Source of the DNA: Lachnospiraceae bacterium UBA7225
Lineage (GTDB): Bacteria; Bacillota; Clostridia; Lachnospirales; Lachnospiraceae
Reading direction: 5' to 3'
Assembly (NCBI GenBank): GCA_002473385.1
Contig: DKTR01000097.1
Span: forward strand, 1 to 24,990
Length of the DNA stretch: 24,990 nucleotides
In this document: positions 7,588-14,852 of the stretch, one piece after another
How the letters are laid out: every line of letters starts with the position of its first letter
Numbering within the stretch: the first letter of the stretch is position 1
Notes under the pieces: generated by a model
The model's input: only the letters and a program-made list of their open reading frames with translations
Database searches by the model: none
What the model was told of the DNA's origin: nothing
Made by a program: the position numbers and the translations under genes

Positions 7588-8637
7588 ATGTATAAGATTG
7601 CAAGAGAAAAAATGCCGCAGCTGTACCGCCGTATCGCAGAAAATAAGGAGCTGTATCTGCCGCTTGAAATTGGCGGACAGGCAAATTTTGCGGTATGGGA
7701 AGAGGGCGACACTGCGGCTCTGGATGTTTTGAAAACTGTAAAATCCCCCAAGGATGCTTTTTTCCCGCAGAGTGAAAATCTCTATACCTGTAAGCGTGAC
7801 GGAAAGAAGCTCTCCATCGAACCACAGGCACTGAAAGAGCAGGAATTTGTGGTATTCGGCATGAAGGCATGTGATCTGCAGGGTGTGCAGGTGCTCGATA
7901 AAGTTTTTCTGGCGGATCCAGTGGATTCCTTTTACGCAGCGCGCAGAGAGCATGGGACGATCGTTGCTCTCGCCTGTCACGAGCCGGAGGAAACCTGTTT
8001 CTGCAAGGTATTCGGCATTGACTGCGCAGACCCGGCAGCGGACGTTGCCTGCTGGATGATTGCAGATGAGCTTTTCTGGAAACCGCTCACCGGAAAAGGC
8101 GAGGCACTCACGGCGCAGGTGTGTGATCTGCTGACGGAAGCAGAAGGAGCAGAAGAAACGGTAGAGGCGGAGAAAGAAAATATCCGTCGTATCGTGGAAA
8201 AGCTGCCATATATGCATCTCTCCCTGGATGGCTGGAACGCAGATGCACAGAAGGAAAAATTTGATTCACCGCTCTGGGAAGAACTATATAAACCGTGTCT
8301 GGCATGCGGAACCTGTACTTTTGTCTGCCCGACCTGCCAGTGCTACGATATCAAAGATTATGATACCGGACACGGCGTGATGCGTTACCGCTGCTGGGAT
8401 TCCTGTATGTATTCCGATTTCACCATGATGGCGCACGGAAACAACCGTACCAGTCAGATGCAGCGGTTCCGCCAGCGCTTTATGCATAAGCTGGTGTACT
8501 TCCCGGCGAACAACAACGGCTGTTATTCCTGTGTCGGCTGCGGGCGTTGTGTGGAGAAATGTCCGGCATCCTTAAATATTGTAAAGGTTATCAAAAAATT
8601 TTCGGAAGAAAAAGCAGCGGGAGGTGAGCAGCAGTGA
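7588..8637 (+). CDS. flxB: FlxB-like 4Fe-4S dicluster protein (AsrA-like)
   Basis: A 349-residue iron-sulfur protein related to anaerobic sulfite reductase subunit A and hydrogenase-associated dicluster proteins (family 4Fe-4S_22). The N-terminal region has VFGMKACDLQGV (residues 89-100). The C-terminal part carries C237/240/243/247 (CLACGTCTFVCPTCQC) and C315/318/321/325 (CVGCGRCVEKCP). Extra conserved cysteines at 130, 137 and 139 may hold another centre. It is expected to carry electrons between FlxA and FlxC. It starts 3 bp after flxC and overlaps the GTG of flxA by 4 bp. The siroheme subunit AsrC is absent, so a true sulfite reductase is unlikely. Confidence 0.8.
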   Translation: MYKIAREKMPQLYRRIAENKELYLPLEIGGQANFAVWEEGDTAALDVLKTVKSPKDAFFPQSENLYTCKRDGKKLSIEPQALKEQEFVVFGMKACDLQGVQVLDKVFLADPVDSFYAARREHGTIVALACHEPEETCFCKVFGIDCADPAADVACWMIADELFWKPLTGKGEALTAQVCDLLTEAEGAEETVEAEKENIRRIVEKLPYMHLSLDGWNADAQKEKFDSPLWEELYKPCLACGTCTFVCPTCQCYDIKDYDTGHGVMRYRCWDSCMYSDFTMMAHGNNRTSQMQRFRQRFMHKLVYFPANNNGCYSCVGCGRCVEKCPASLNIVKVIKKFSEEKAAGGEQQ

Positions 8638-9488
8638 GTGAATGTACCTGTCATAAAAATTATACCAGAGACACTCTGATCCCGATGGTGGGCGTGATCA
8701 CCGATATCCGCCAGGAAACGCCGGACGTTAAGACGTTCCGCGTCAACGCGCCGGAGGGCGGCAAGCTGTTTGAACATATGCCGGGGCAGTGTGCGATGCT
8801 CTGTGCGCCCGGCATCAGCGAGGGTATGTTTTCCATCACATCCTCGCCGACTAATAAGGAATTTCAGGAGTTCAGCATCAAAAAATGCGGTATGCTGACG
8901 GATTACCTGCACAGCCTGCAGGTGGGCGATGAGATTACCGTCCGTGGTCCTTATGGCAACCACTTCCCGGTTGAGACAGAGCTGAAGGGCAAGAATCTTT
9001 TGTTCATTGCAGGAGGCATAGGTCTGGCTCCGCTGCGATCTGTGATTAATTACGTACTCGACAACCGTGCGGATTACGGCACCGTTGATATTCTCTACGG
9101 TTCCCGTTCGGCGGACGACCTTGTACAGCTAAAGGAAATCCAGGAGGTCTGGAGCAAGACCGAGGGCGTAAACGTCTATCTGACCATTGACCGTCCACAG
9201 GATGGCTGGGACGGGCATGTTGGCTTTGTGCCTGCCTACTTAAAAGAGCTGGAATTTGCAACCGACAAAACGGCGCTTATCTGTGGACCGCCCATCATGA
9301 TCAAATTCGTGCTGGCTGCACTCGTTGAGATGGGCTTCTCTAAGGAGCAGGTTTACACTACGCTGGAACTGCGTATGAAATGTGGCATCGGTAAATGCGG
9401 CAGATGCAACATTGGCTCAAAATATGTGTGCAAAGACGGTCCGGTATTCCGCTGCGATGAAATAGACGAAATGCCGAATGAGTACTAA
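8634..9488 (+). CDS. flxA: FlxA-like FAD/NAD(P)H-binding electron-input subunit
   Basis: A 284-residue ferredoxin-NADP reductase-fold protein. It has an N-terminal FAD barrel (GQCAML and FSITSSP, residues 51-71), an NAD-binding half with GGIGLAPLRS (127-136) and CGPP (218-220), and a C-terminal [2Fe-2S] site, C250, C255, C258 and C266. This matches FlxA, AsrB and the dihydroorotate dehydrogenase electron-transfer subunit. With MvhD, HdrABC and two dicluster proteins alongside, the FlxA role (NADH oxidation feeding HdrA) fits best. It begins at GTG 8634, overlapping the flxB stop, with GGGAGGTGA at 8620-8628. It ends a tightly overlapping seven-gene block; a 176-bp structured gap follows. Confidence 0.88.
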   Translation: MSECTCHKNYTRDTLIPMVGVITDIRQETPDVKTFRVNAPEGGKLFEHMPGQCAMLCAPGISEGMFSITSSPTNKEFQEFSIKKCGMLTDYLHSLQVGDEITVRGPYGNHFPVETELKGKNLLFIAGGIGLAPLRSVINYVLDNRADYGTVDILYGSRSADDLVQLKEIQEVWSKTEGVNVYLTIDRPQDGWDGHVGFVPAYLKELEFATDKTALICGPPIMIKFVLAALVEMGFSKEQVYTTLELRMKCGIGKCGRCNIGSKYVCKDGPVFRCDEIDEMPNEY

Positions 9489-9490
9489 TG

Positions 9491-9590
9491 GACGCAGTGG
9501 CAGACTGACATCGGAGCATTCACGTCATGCTTGCATGTAAGGGAATGCTCCGATGGAGAGATGCGAAGCGTTTGCGAGTCTGGGTTGCCA
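9491..9590 (+). repeat. Long hairpin element between flxA and frdB
   Basis: A perfect 13-bp inverted repeat (CATCGGAGCATTC at 9509-9521, GAATGCTCCGATG at 9543-9555) encloses a second small palindrome, CATGC-TT-GCATG. An outer pairing of TGGCA/GACT (near 9499) with AGTC/TGCCA (near 9576-9591) could extend the stem. No T-run follows, so it is not a classical terminator. It may be a dispersed palindromic repeat, an RNA processing or stability site, or an attenuator that sets Flx-Hdr against Frd levels. No ORF is supported in the 176-bp gap. Confidence 0.7.
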
Positions 9591-9664
9591 TGCATCCGAA
9601 GGGAGCTGCCGGTGGCAGGTCCTGCAGGTGACAAGGTTTCAATCAAATGAAAGGATAAACAATC

Positions 9665-10339
9665 ATGGAAAAAATGGTGAACGTATATTTTTTCGGTAAA
9701 AAGTACAGCGTACCCGCCGATCTGACAATTATGACCGCTATGGAGTATGCCGGTTATACGCTGAAGCGCGGCTGCGGCTGCCGTCATGGCTTCTGCGGCG
9801 CCTGTGCGACGATTTACCGGATCAAGGGAAAGAATGAATTAAAGACCTGCCTTGCCTGTCAGACACAGGTAGAGGAGGGCATGTATGTAGCAAGCATTCC
9901 GTTCTTCCCGACAGATAAAAGAACCTATGATATCAGCGAGATTAAGCCGGATCAGCGTATCATGATGGAACTGTATCCGGAAATTTACAGCTGCATCGGC
10001 TGTAATGCCTGTACAAAAGCATGTACGCAGGATCTGAATGTTATGCAGTATATTGCTTATGCGCAGCGCGGAGAATTTGAAAAATGCGCAGAGGAATCTT
10101 TTGACTGCGTAGGCTGCGGCTGCTGCTCGGTGAGATGTCCGGCGGGCATTTCCCATCCGATGGTAGGACTGCTGGCAAGACGTCTTACCGGAAAATACAT
10201 CGCTCCGAAGGCGGAGCATCTGGAGAAGCGCGTGGAGGAGATTCATTCCGGCGCTTACGACGAAATGATCGAGCAGATTATGCAGAAGCCGATCACCGAA
10301 ATGCAGGAACTTTACAACAACAGAGAAATTGAGGAATAA
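9665..10339 (+). CDS. frdB: Fumarate reductase/succinate dehydrogenase iron-sulfur subunit, soluble type
   Basis: A 224-residue FrdB/SdhB-type protein. The N-terminal [2Fe-2S] domain has C37, C39/C44, C47 and C62/C65. The C-terminal helical domain has two full CxxCxxCxxxC sites: C110/113/116/120 (CIGCNACTKACT) and C148/151/154/158 (CVGCGCCSVRCP). Two apparent [4Fe-4S] sites, rather than the usual [4Fe-4S] plus [3Fe-4S], resemble the thiol:fumarate reductase TfrB line, but the CCG domain of TfrB is missing. No membrane anchor gene is adjacent, so quinone coupling is unlikely. It probably links the flavoprotein FrdA to the HdrBC end of the complex. The start ATG 9665 has AAAGGA upstream, and frdA follows 12 bp after the stop. 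Confidence 0.85.
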   Translation: MEKMVNVYFFGKKYSVPADLTIMTAMEYAGYTLKRGCGCRHGFCGACATIYRIKGKNELKTCLACQTQVEEGMYVASIPFFPTDKRTYDISEIKPDQRIMMELYPEIYSCIGCNACTKACTQDLNVMQYIAYAQRGEFEKCAEESFDCVGCGCCSVRCPAGISHPMVGLLARRLTGKYIAPKAEHLEKRVEEIHSGAYDEMIEQIMQKPITEMQELYNNREIEE

Positions 10340-10351
10340 GGAGGGTCAGAC

Positions 10352-11971
10352 ATGTACACACCATATCCAGAGTCTATGATGGAATCCGTCAGAAAAGTAG
10401 AGGCTACAAGAGAAGCGCGTATGGCGGCGGAACCGAGACGTCTGACTGCAGAGGAAAAAGACAATCTCCTTAAAGAATTCCATCCGGATTACAGAGAAGA
10501 AGCATTTGAAGAAATCAAAGTAGGTCCGAACAAAGGACAGAAAGCAAACAAAGAGCTGGTACATCTTCTGCATTCCAACAGCCGTCTGCTGAACAGCAAA
10601 ACAAACCTCGGCAACCCGGATTACGACGTGGATGTGCTGGTGATCGGCGGCGGCGGCGCGGGCGCATCCTGCGCAATCGAGGCGCACAATGCCGGCGCAG
10701 ACGTTATGATCGTGACGAAGCTGCGCATCGGCGACGCCAACACCATGATGGCGGAGGGCGGCATCCAGGCGGCGGACAAGGAAAATGATTCGCCGGTACA
10801 GCATTATCTGGACGCTTTCGGCGGCGGACACTTTGCCGCAAAGCCGGAGCTGGTAAAACGCCTTGTTATGGAAGCACCGGACGCTATCAAGTGGCTGAAT
10901 GAACTGGGCGTGGAATTTGACAAAGAAGAAGACGGCCGGATGATTACCACACACGGCGGCGGAACGTCCAGGAAGAGAATGCATGCAGCAAAGGACTATT
11001 CCGGTGCGGAGATTATGCGTACCCTGCGTGACGAGGTGCTGAACCGTCAGATTCCGGTAGTGGAATTTACCTCCGCAGTCGAGCTGATCAAGGATGACAA
11101 AGGGCAGGTGGCAGGCGCGGTTCTGCTGAACATGGAAACAGGCGACTATTCGGTTGCCAGAGCAAAGACCGTTGTACTTGCAACCGGCGGCGCAGGACGG
11201 ATGCATTATCAGGGCTTCCCGACATCGAATCATTATGGAGCGACTGCAGACGGTCTGATTATGGGCTATCGTGCAGGGGCTAGGCTTCTTTACCAGGATT
11301 CCATCCAGTATCATCCGACGGGAGCCGTTTACCCGTCGCAGCTTCTGGGCGCGCTGGTTACGGAAAAGGTGCGTTCACTGGGCGCGCAGCTTGTCAACGC
11401 GGAGGGCGAGGCCTATATCCATCCGCTGGAAACACGTGATGTCAATGCCTCCGGCGTTATCAGAGAGTGCCAGGAGGGTCGCGGCGTTGAGGTGCCGGGC
11501 GGACAGAAAGGTGTATGGCTGGATACGCCGATGATTGAAATGATTGGCGGAGAGGGCACGATTGAGGCGCGGATACCGGCAATGTTCCGCATGTACATGA
11601 AGTACGGTATCGACATGAGAAAGGTTCCGATTCTTATCTATCCGACGCTGCATTACCAGAACGGCGGCGTGGAGATTGAGGCGGACGGCTTCACAAAAGC
11701 CATCCCGAACCTGCTGGTGGCAGGCGAGGCAGTGGGCGGTATCCACGGAAGAAACCGTCTGATGGGTAACTCGCTGCTGGATATCATCGTGTTTGGCCGC
11801 AATGCCGGAAAAGCGGCGGCAGCAAAGGCGAAGGATATAACGCTCGGCACCATGACGCTGGAGCACATCGAAAAATATGCAGAAGAACTGGCGGCTGCAA
11901 ATGCGACAGAAGAGGGCGTATCCCCGCTTCTGCTCCCGAAATATGCGCGCCACGAATCGGCAGTAGAATAA
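10352..11971 (+). CDS. frdA: Fumarate reductase flavoprotein subunit, anchorless with non-covalent FAD predicted
   Basis: A 539-residue flavoprotein expected to reduce fumarate to succinate in the cytoplasm. The FAD motif VIGGGGAGASC (about 97-107) follows an unusual polar N-terminal extension of about 90 residues. Catalytic-family motifs include HPTG (321-324), HYQNGG (434-439) and GRNRLMGNSLLDIIVFGR (466-483). The His that covalently binds FAD in SdhA/FrdA (SHTVAAQGG) is Asn130 here (ANTMMAEGG), so FAD is probably non-covalent, as in L-aspartate oxidase. The C-terminus is shorter than E. coli FrdA (602 aa). Aspartate oxidase is a possible alternative, but the partner frdB and adjacent fumarase favour fumarate reductase. 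GGAGGGT precedes ATG 10352. Confidence 0.87.
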   Translation: MYTPYPESMMESVRKVEATREARMAAEPRRLTAEEKDNLLKEFHPDYREEAFEEIKVGPNKGQKANKELVHLLHSNSRLLNSKTNLGNPDYDVDVLVIGGGGAGASCAIEAHNAGADVMIVTKLRIGDANTMMAEGGIQAADKENDSPVQHYLDAFGGGHFAAKPELVKRLVMEAPDAIKWLNELGVEFDKEEDGRMITTHGGGTSRKRMHAAKDYSGAEIMRTLRDEVLNRQIPVVEFTSAVELIKDDKGQVAGAVLLNMETGDYSVARAKTVVLATGGAGRMHYQGFPTSNHYGATADGLIMGYRAGARLLYQDSIQYHPTGAVYPSQLLGALVTEKVRSLGAQLVNAEGEAYIHPLETRDVNASGVIRECQEGRGVEVPGGQKGVWLDTPMIEMIGGEGTIEARIPAMFRMYMKYGIDMRKVPILIYPTLHYQNGGVEIEADGFTKAIPNLLVAGEAVGGIHGRNRLMGNSLLDIIVFGRNAGKAAAAKAKDITLGTMTLEHIEKYAEELAAANATEEGVSPLLLPKYARHESAVE

Positions 11972-11984
11972 ATAAATCATTCAT

Positions 11985-12038
11985 CCTTCCGGGGGCAGAA
12001 GACCACAGCGTCTCTGTCCTGCGGAAGCCGGAAAGGAG
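11985..12038 (+). promoter_or_regulatory. Hairpin covering the fumA ribosome binding site
   Basis: CCTTCCGG (11985-11992) can pair with CCGGAAAGG (12028-12036, one bulged A). Inside, GGGCAGA can pair with TCTGTCC. The right arm includes most of the AAAGGAG Shine-Dalgarno (12032-12038) for fumA. There is no T-run, so translational control or mRNA processing at the frdA/fumA junction is more likely than termination. Confidence 0.5.
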
Positions 12039-12045
12039 CATTCAT

Positions 12046-12888
12046 ATGCGTGAAATAAATGCAGACCAGATCACGGATGTAGTCGAAAGACTCTGCATCG
12101 CGGCGAACGAGCATCTTCCGTCCGATGTAAAATGCGCGATTAAAAGCTGCCGTGCCTGTGAGGACGGAGAGATTGCAAAGGGTGTGCTGGACAAAATCAT
12201 CGAGAATTTTGAAATTGCCGATGCAGAAAATGTGCCCATTTGCCAGGACACCGGTATGGCATGTGTTTTTCTGGAAATCGGGCAGGATGTACATATCGTC
12301 GGAGGCGACCTCTCTGAGGCAGTAAATGAGGGTGTCCGCCGCGGATACGACAAGGGTTATCTGCGCAAATCCGTTGTAAAAGATCCGGTGCGCAGAGGCA
12401 ACACCGGCGATAACACCCCGGCAATGCTTTATACGGAAATCGTGCCGGGCGAACAGATTAAAATTACCGTTGGTCCGAAAGGCTTTGGAAGCGAGAACAT
12501 GAGTGCGATCCGCATGTTCAAGCCTTCCGCCGGGCTGCAGGGCATCAAGGATTTCATTATTGAGACGGTAGAGACAGCGGGACCGAATCCATGTCCGCCG
12601 ATGGTTGTCGGTGTCGGCATTGGCGGCACCTTCGACAAAGCGGCGCTGCTCGCAAAGAAAGCGCTGATGCGTCCGATTGATTCCTCTAACCCTGATCCGT
12701 TCTATGCCGACCTGGAAAAAGAGATGCTGGAAAAAATTAATGAGCTCGGCATCGGACCGCAGGGCTTTGGCGGAAGGACAACAGCAATCGGTTTAAACAT
12801 CGAAACAATGCCGACCCATATTGCCGGAATGCCCTGTGCGATCAACATTAACTGTCATGTAACGCGCCATAAAACGGAGGTGATTTAG
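12046..12888 (+). CDS. fumA: Class I fumarate hydratase, alpha (Fe-S) subunit
   Basis: A 280-residue protein matching the N-terminal catalytic half of [4Fe-4S] class I fumarases, in the split two-subunit form. The three expected cluster cysteines are visible as C66 (CQDTGMAC), C183 (GPNPCPP) and C270 (NCHVTRH). Motifs GNTGDNTPAM and GVGIGGTFDKAALLAKKAL also fit. Tartrate dehydratase alpha (TtdA) is a close relative; malate dehydrogenase and fumarate reductase in the operon favour fumarase, making fumarate from malate. The cluster is oxygen-labile, as expected in an anaerobe. The start ATG 12046 has AAAGGAG at 12032-12038. The beta subunit starts immediately after the stop. Confidence 0.92.
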   Translation: MREINADQITDVVERLCIAANEHLPSDVKCAIKSCRACEDGEIAKGVLDKIIENFEIADAENVPICQDTGMACVFLEIGQDVHIVGGDLSEAVNEGVRRGYDKGYLRKSVVKDPVRRGNTGDNTPAMLYTEIVPGEQIKITVGPKGFGSENMSAIRMFKPSAGLQGIKDFIIETVETAGPNPCPPMVVGVGIGGTFDKAALLAKKALMRPIDSSNPDPFYADLEKEMLEKINELGIGPQGFGGRTTAIGLNIETMPTHIAGMPCAININCHVTRHKTEVI

Positions 12889-13446
12889 GTGGAAAAACAT
12901 ATCACATTGCCGCTCACCGAGGAGCTTGCAAAAACGCTCCATGCCGGAGATACGGTATATCTTACCGGAACCATTTATACATCCCGCGACGCCGGACATA
13001 AGAGAATGTGCGAGGCGCTCGCGAGAGGGGAGCAGCTTCCCTTCGATCCTACAGATGCTACTATTTACTATGTCGGACCGACTCCGGCAAAACCCGGACA
13101 GGTAATCGGCTCCGCCGGACCAACCACCAGCGGCCGTATGGACGCCTATGCACCGACCATGATGTCAGTGGGAGCGCGCGGCATGATCGGAAAGGGTGCC
13201 CGCCTGCCGGAGGTTGTCGAAGCGATGAAAAAATATAGCGGTGTCTACTTCGGAGCCATTGGCGGCGCCGGGGCACTGCTGGCGAAATGTATCAAAAAAG
13301 CCGAGCTGATCGCTTACGAGGATCTCGGGGCTGAGGCGCTGCGGAAGCTTTATGTGGAAGAAATGCCGCTCTTTGTTATCATTGACAGTGAGGGCAATAA
13401 TCTGTATGAGAGCGGGCGCGCCGCTTATCTGCAGCAGAAGAAATAG
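12889..13446 (+). CDS. fumB: Class I fumarate hydratase, beta subunit
   Basis: A 185-residue protein corresponding to the C-terminal half of class I fumarase. It shows the family segments GTIYTSRDAGHKRM, AGPTTSGRMDAYAP and GAIGGAGALLAKCIKK. It forms the active enzyme with the alpha subunit encoded immediately upstream. The start is GTG 12889, directly after the TAG of fumA, with CGGAGGTGA at 12874-12882; the zero-gap junction suggests translational coupling. TtdB is the alternative family name. Confidence 0.92.
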   Translation: MEKHITLPLTEELAKTLHAGDTVYLTGTIYTSRDAGHKRMCEALARGEQLPFDPTDATIYYVGPTPAKPGQVIGSAGPTTSGRMDAYAPTMMSVGARGMIGKGARLPEVVEAMKKYSGVYFGAIGGAGALLAKCIKKAELIAYEDLGAEALRKLYVEEMPLFVIIDSEGNNLYESGRAAYLQQKK

Positions 13447-13461
13447 TGAGGGGGAGAAAAA

Positions 13462-13764
13462 ATGACAGATTTATTAGAGGCACTGATGATACTCTGTTTC
13501 GGGCTTTCCTGGCCGATTTCCATCCGGAAATCCTGGGTGTCCCAGACGGCAAAAGGAAAAAGTCTGTTTTTTGAGTTCTTTATCTGGATTGGTTACATTT
13601 TTGGAATCATCCGCAAATTTATGCTCTGGGGTTCCGGTGCCGGAACCGGATGGCTGTTTTATCTCGGCTGGTTCTTCTATATACTGAATATTGTAGAAAT
13701 CACCATTGATATGGCACTTTATTTCCGCAATGTAAAGCTTGATAAAGCGCGCGAAGGAAAATAA
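13462..13764 (+). CDS. Small membrane protein, three predicted helices, function unknown
   Basis: A 100-residue hydrophobic protein with helices at about 5-20, 34-53 and 64-86 and a charged C-terminal tail (KLDKAREGK). The first helix and loop (CFGLSWPISIRKSWVSQTAKGKS) look like the first half of a PQ-loop/SemiSWEET-type repeat, with P in place but not the PQ pair. That resemblance is weak and by eye only. GAGGGGGAG lies upstream of ATG 13462, and the gene sits 15 bp after fumB and just before the operon terminator, so it is co-transcribed with the fumarate genes. A transport or accessory role for dicarboxylates would be a guess. Confidence 0.8.
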   Translation: MTDLLEALMILCFGLSWPISIRKSWVSQTAKGKSLFFEFFIWIGYIFGIIRKFMLWGSGAGTGWLFYLGWFFYILNIVEITIDMALYFRNVKLDKAREGK

Positions 13765-13800
13765 AAAGCGGCAGGATACACCTGCTGCTAAAAGCAGAGA

Positions 13801-13831
13801 GCTGGTCACATAAAAGTGACCGGCTTTTTTT
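13801..13831 (+). terminator. Strong intrinsic terminator of the long operon
   Basis: GCTGGTCAC (13801-13809) pairs with GTGACCGGC (13816-13824, one G-T pair) over a 6-nt loop, followed by a run of seven T. A second weaker hairpin (GCGGCAGG...CCTGCTGC) lies just upstream, at about 13768-13789. Confidence 0.92.
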
Positions 13832-13859
13832 GCGGACGTATCCGGCTTACTGATATGAG

Positions 13860-13888
13860 TTGAAACCCTCAGAAAAATCGAATATAAT
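13860..13888 (+). promoter_or_regulatory. Sigma-A promoter of the aldolase-kinase genes
   Basis: TTGAAA at 13860-13865, a 17-bp spacer, and a perfect TATAAT at 13883-13888. The leader to the aldolase ATG is about 30 nt. Confidence 0.85.
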
Positions 13889-13924
13889 ATATAAAAAACA
13901 AAGGGAAGAAAGCGGGGAAGAAAA

Positions 13925-14770
13925 ATGCTAGTTACAATGAATGATGTTTTATTACCGGCAAAGAAAGGCGGATACGGGGTTGGCTTTTTCAATGCAGTAA
14001 ATATTGAAATGGCAAGAGCGGTCATTGAAACGGCAGAAGAGCTGCAGGCGCCTGTCATGATCGGTACGGCAGAGATCCTGCTTCCGTTCATGAGCCTGGA
14101 GCGTGTGGCAGAGTATCTGATTCCCATGGCAAAAAAGGCAAGTGTGCCGGTTGCCGTTCATTATGATCACGGGCTTACTTATGACGGATGCATGCGTGCT
14201 TTAAAAGCGGGATTTACATCTGTAATGTACGATTGCTCTACATGCGGCTATGAAGAAAACAAAGCACGTCTTGCAGAAATGGTGAAAATCTGTCATGCAA
14301 TGGGAGTGACCGTCGAGGGAGAGCTTGGACATGTCGGGGACAATGAGGGAGACGGAAGGCTTACCAATCCAGGTGATTTTTATACAGATCCGGCGACAGC
14401 AGCTGATTTTGTATCCGGTACGGGTGTAGATGCGCTGGCAGTGGCTGTAGGAAACGCACACGGAGACTATAAGTTTCCGCCGAAACTGGATTTTGAGCGT
14501 ATCTTTGCAATTTCCAATGATACGGATATCCCTCTGGTTCTTCACGGAGGCAGCGGGCTCGCAGATGATGATTTTAAACGTGCAGTTAAAAAAGGGATTT
14601 GCAAAATTAACATTTTTACGGATCTTGAAAAAGCGGGAAAAGCGGGCGCAGAAAAAGCACTGGCTGAAGGAGCACAGAGTCTGACAAAAATGATACCTTA
14701 TGAAATAAACGCCATGAAAAAAGTTGTGGAAGAAAAAATACGCCTGTTCGGGGCTGCTGGCAAGGCGTGA
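13925..14770 (+). CDS. Class II (zinc) ketose-bisphosphate aldolase family protein
   Basis: A 281-residue TIM-barrel protein of the fructose/tagatose-bisphosphate aldolase class II family. It splits a ketose phosphate to dihydroxyacetone phosphate and an aldehyde. Expected residues are visible: catalytic D81 and zinc ligand H82 (HYDHG), E133 (EGELGHVG), zinc ligands H179 (GNAHG) and H207 (LHGGSG), and the phosphate-binding KINIFTDL segment. The length is typical of the GatY/FbaA branch; the exact sugar cannot be told. Pairing with a PfkB kinase 82 bp downstream suggests phosphorylation followed by cleavage of a particular ketose phosphate. The start ATG 13925 has purine-rich GGGGAAG upstream. 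No sugar transporter is adjacent. Confidence 0.88.
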   Translation: MLVTMNDVLLPAKKGGYGVGFFNAVNIEMARAVIETAEELQAPVMIGTAEILLPFMSLERVAEYLIPMAKKASVPVAVHYDHGLTYDGCMRALKAGFTSVMYDCSTCGYEENKARLAEMVKICHAMGVTVEGELGHVGDNEGDGRLTNPGDFYTDPATAADFVSGTGVDALAVAVGNAHGDYKFPPKLDFERIFAISNDTDIPLVLHGGSGLADDDFKRAVKKGICKINIFTDLEKAGKAGAEKALAEGAQSLTKMIPYEINAMKKVVEEKIRLFGAAGKA

Positions 14771-14852
14771 AAAAGATTGGCAGCTCCATCGTGCAGGTAA
14801 TAAGGAAAAATAAATCAGACAAAAATGGATCGTTACAAGGCAGGGGGACTAT

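Noticed and set aside
7222..8217. 331-codon minus-strand ORF
   Set aside because: It lies wholly antisense to flxC/flxB, which have intact Fe-S motifs and ribosome binding sites. The antisense product has no recognisable motif.
7588..9488. flxB-flxA as anaerobic sulfite reductase AsrA-AsrB
   Set aside because: The siroheme subunit AsrC is absent, and the genes are embedded with MvhD and HdrABC, which is the Flx arrangement.
9509..9555. Palindrome as a rho-independent terminator after flxA
   Set aside because: No T-run follows the stem and the operon continues with frdB 110 bp later, so termination is not supported.
10346..11314. 322-codon minus-strand ORF
   Set aside because: Antisense shadow of the high-GC frdA gene, with no family resemblance.
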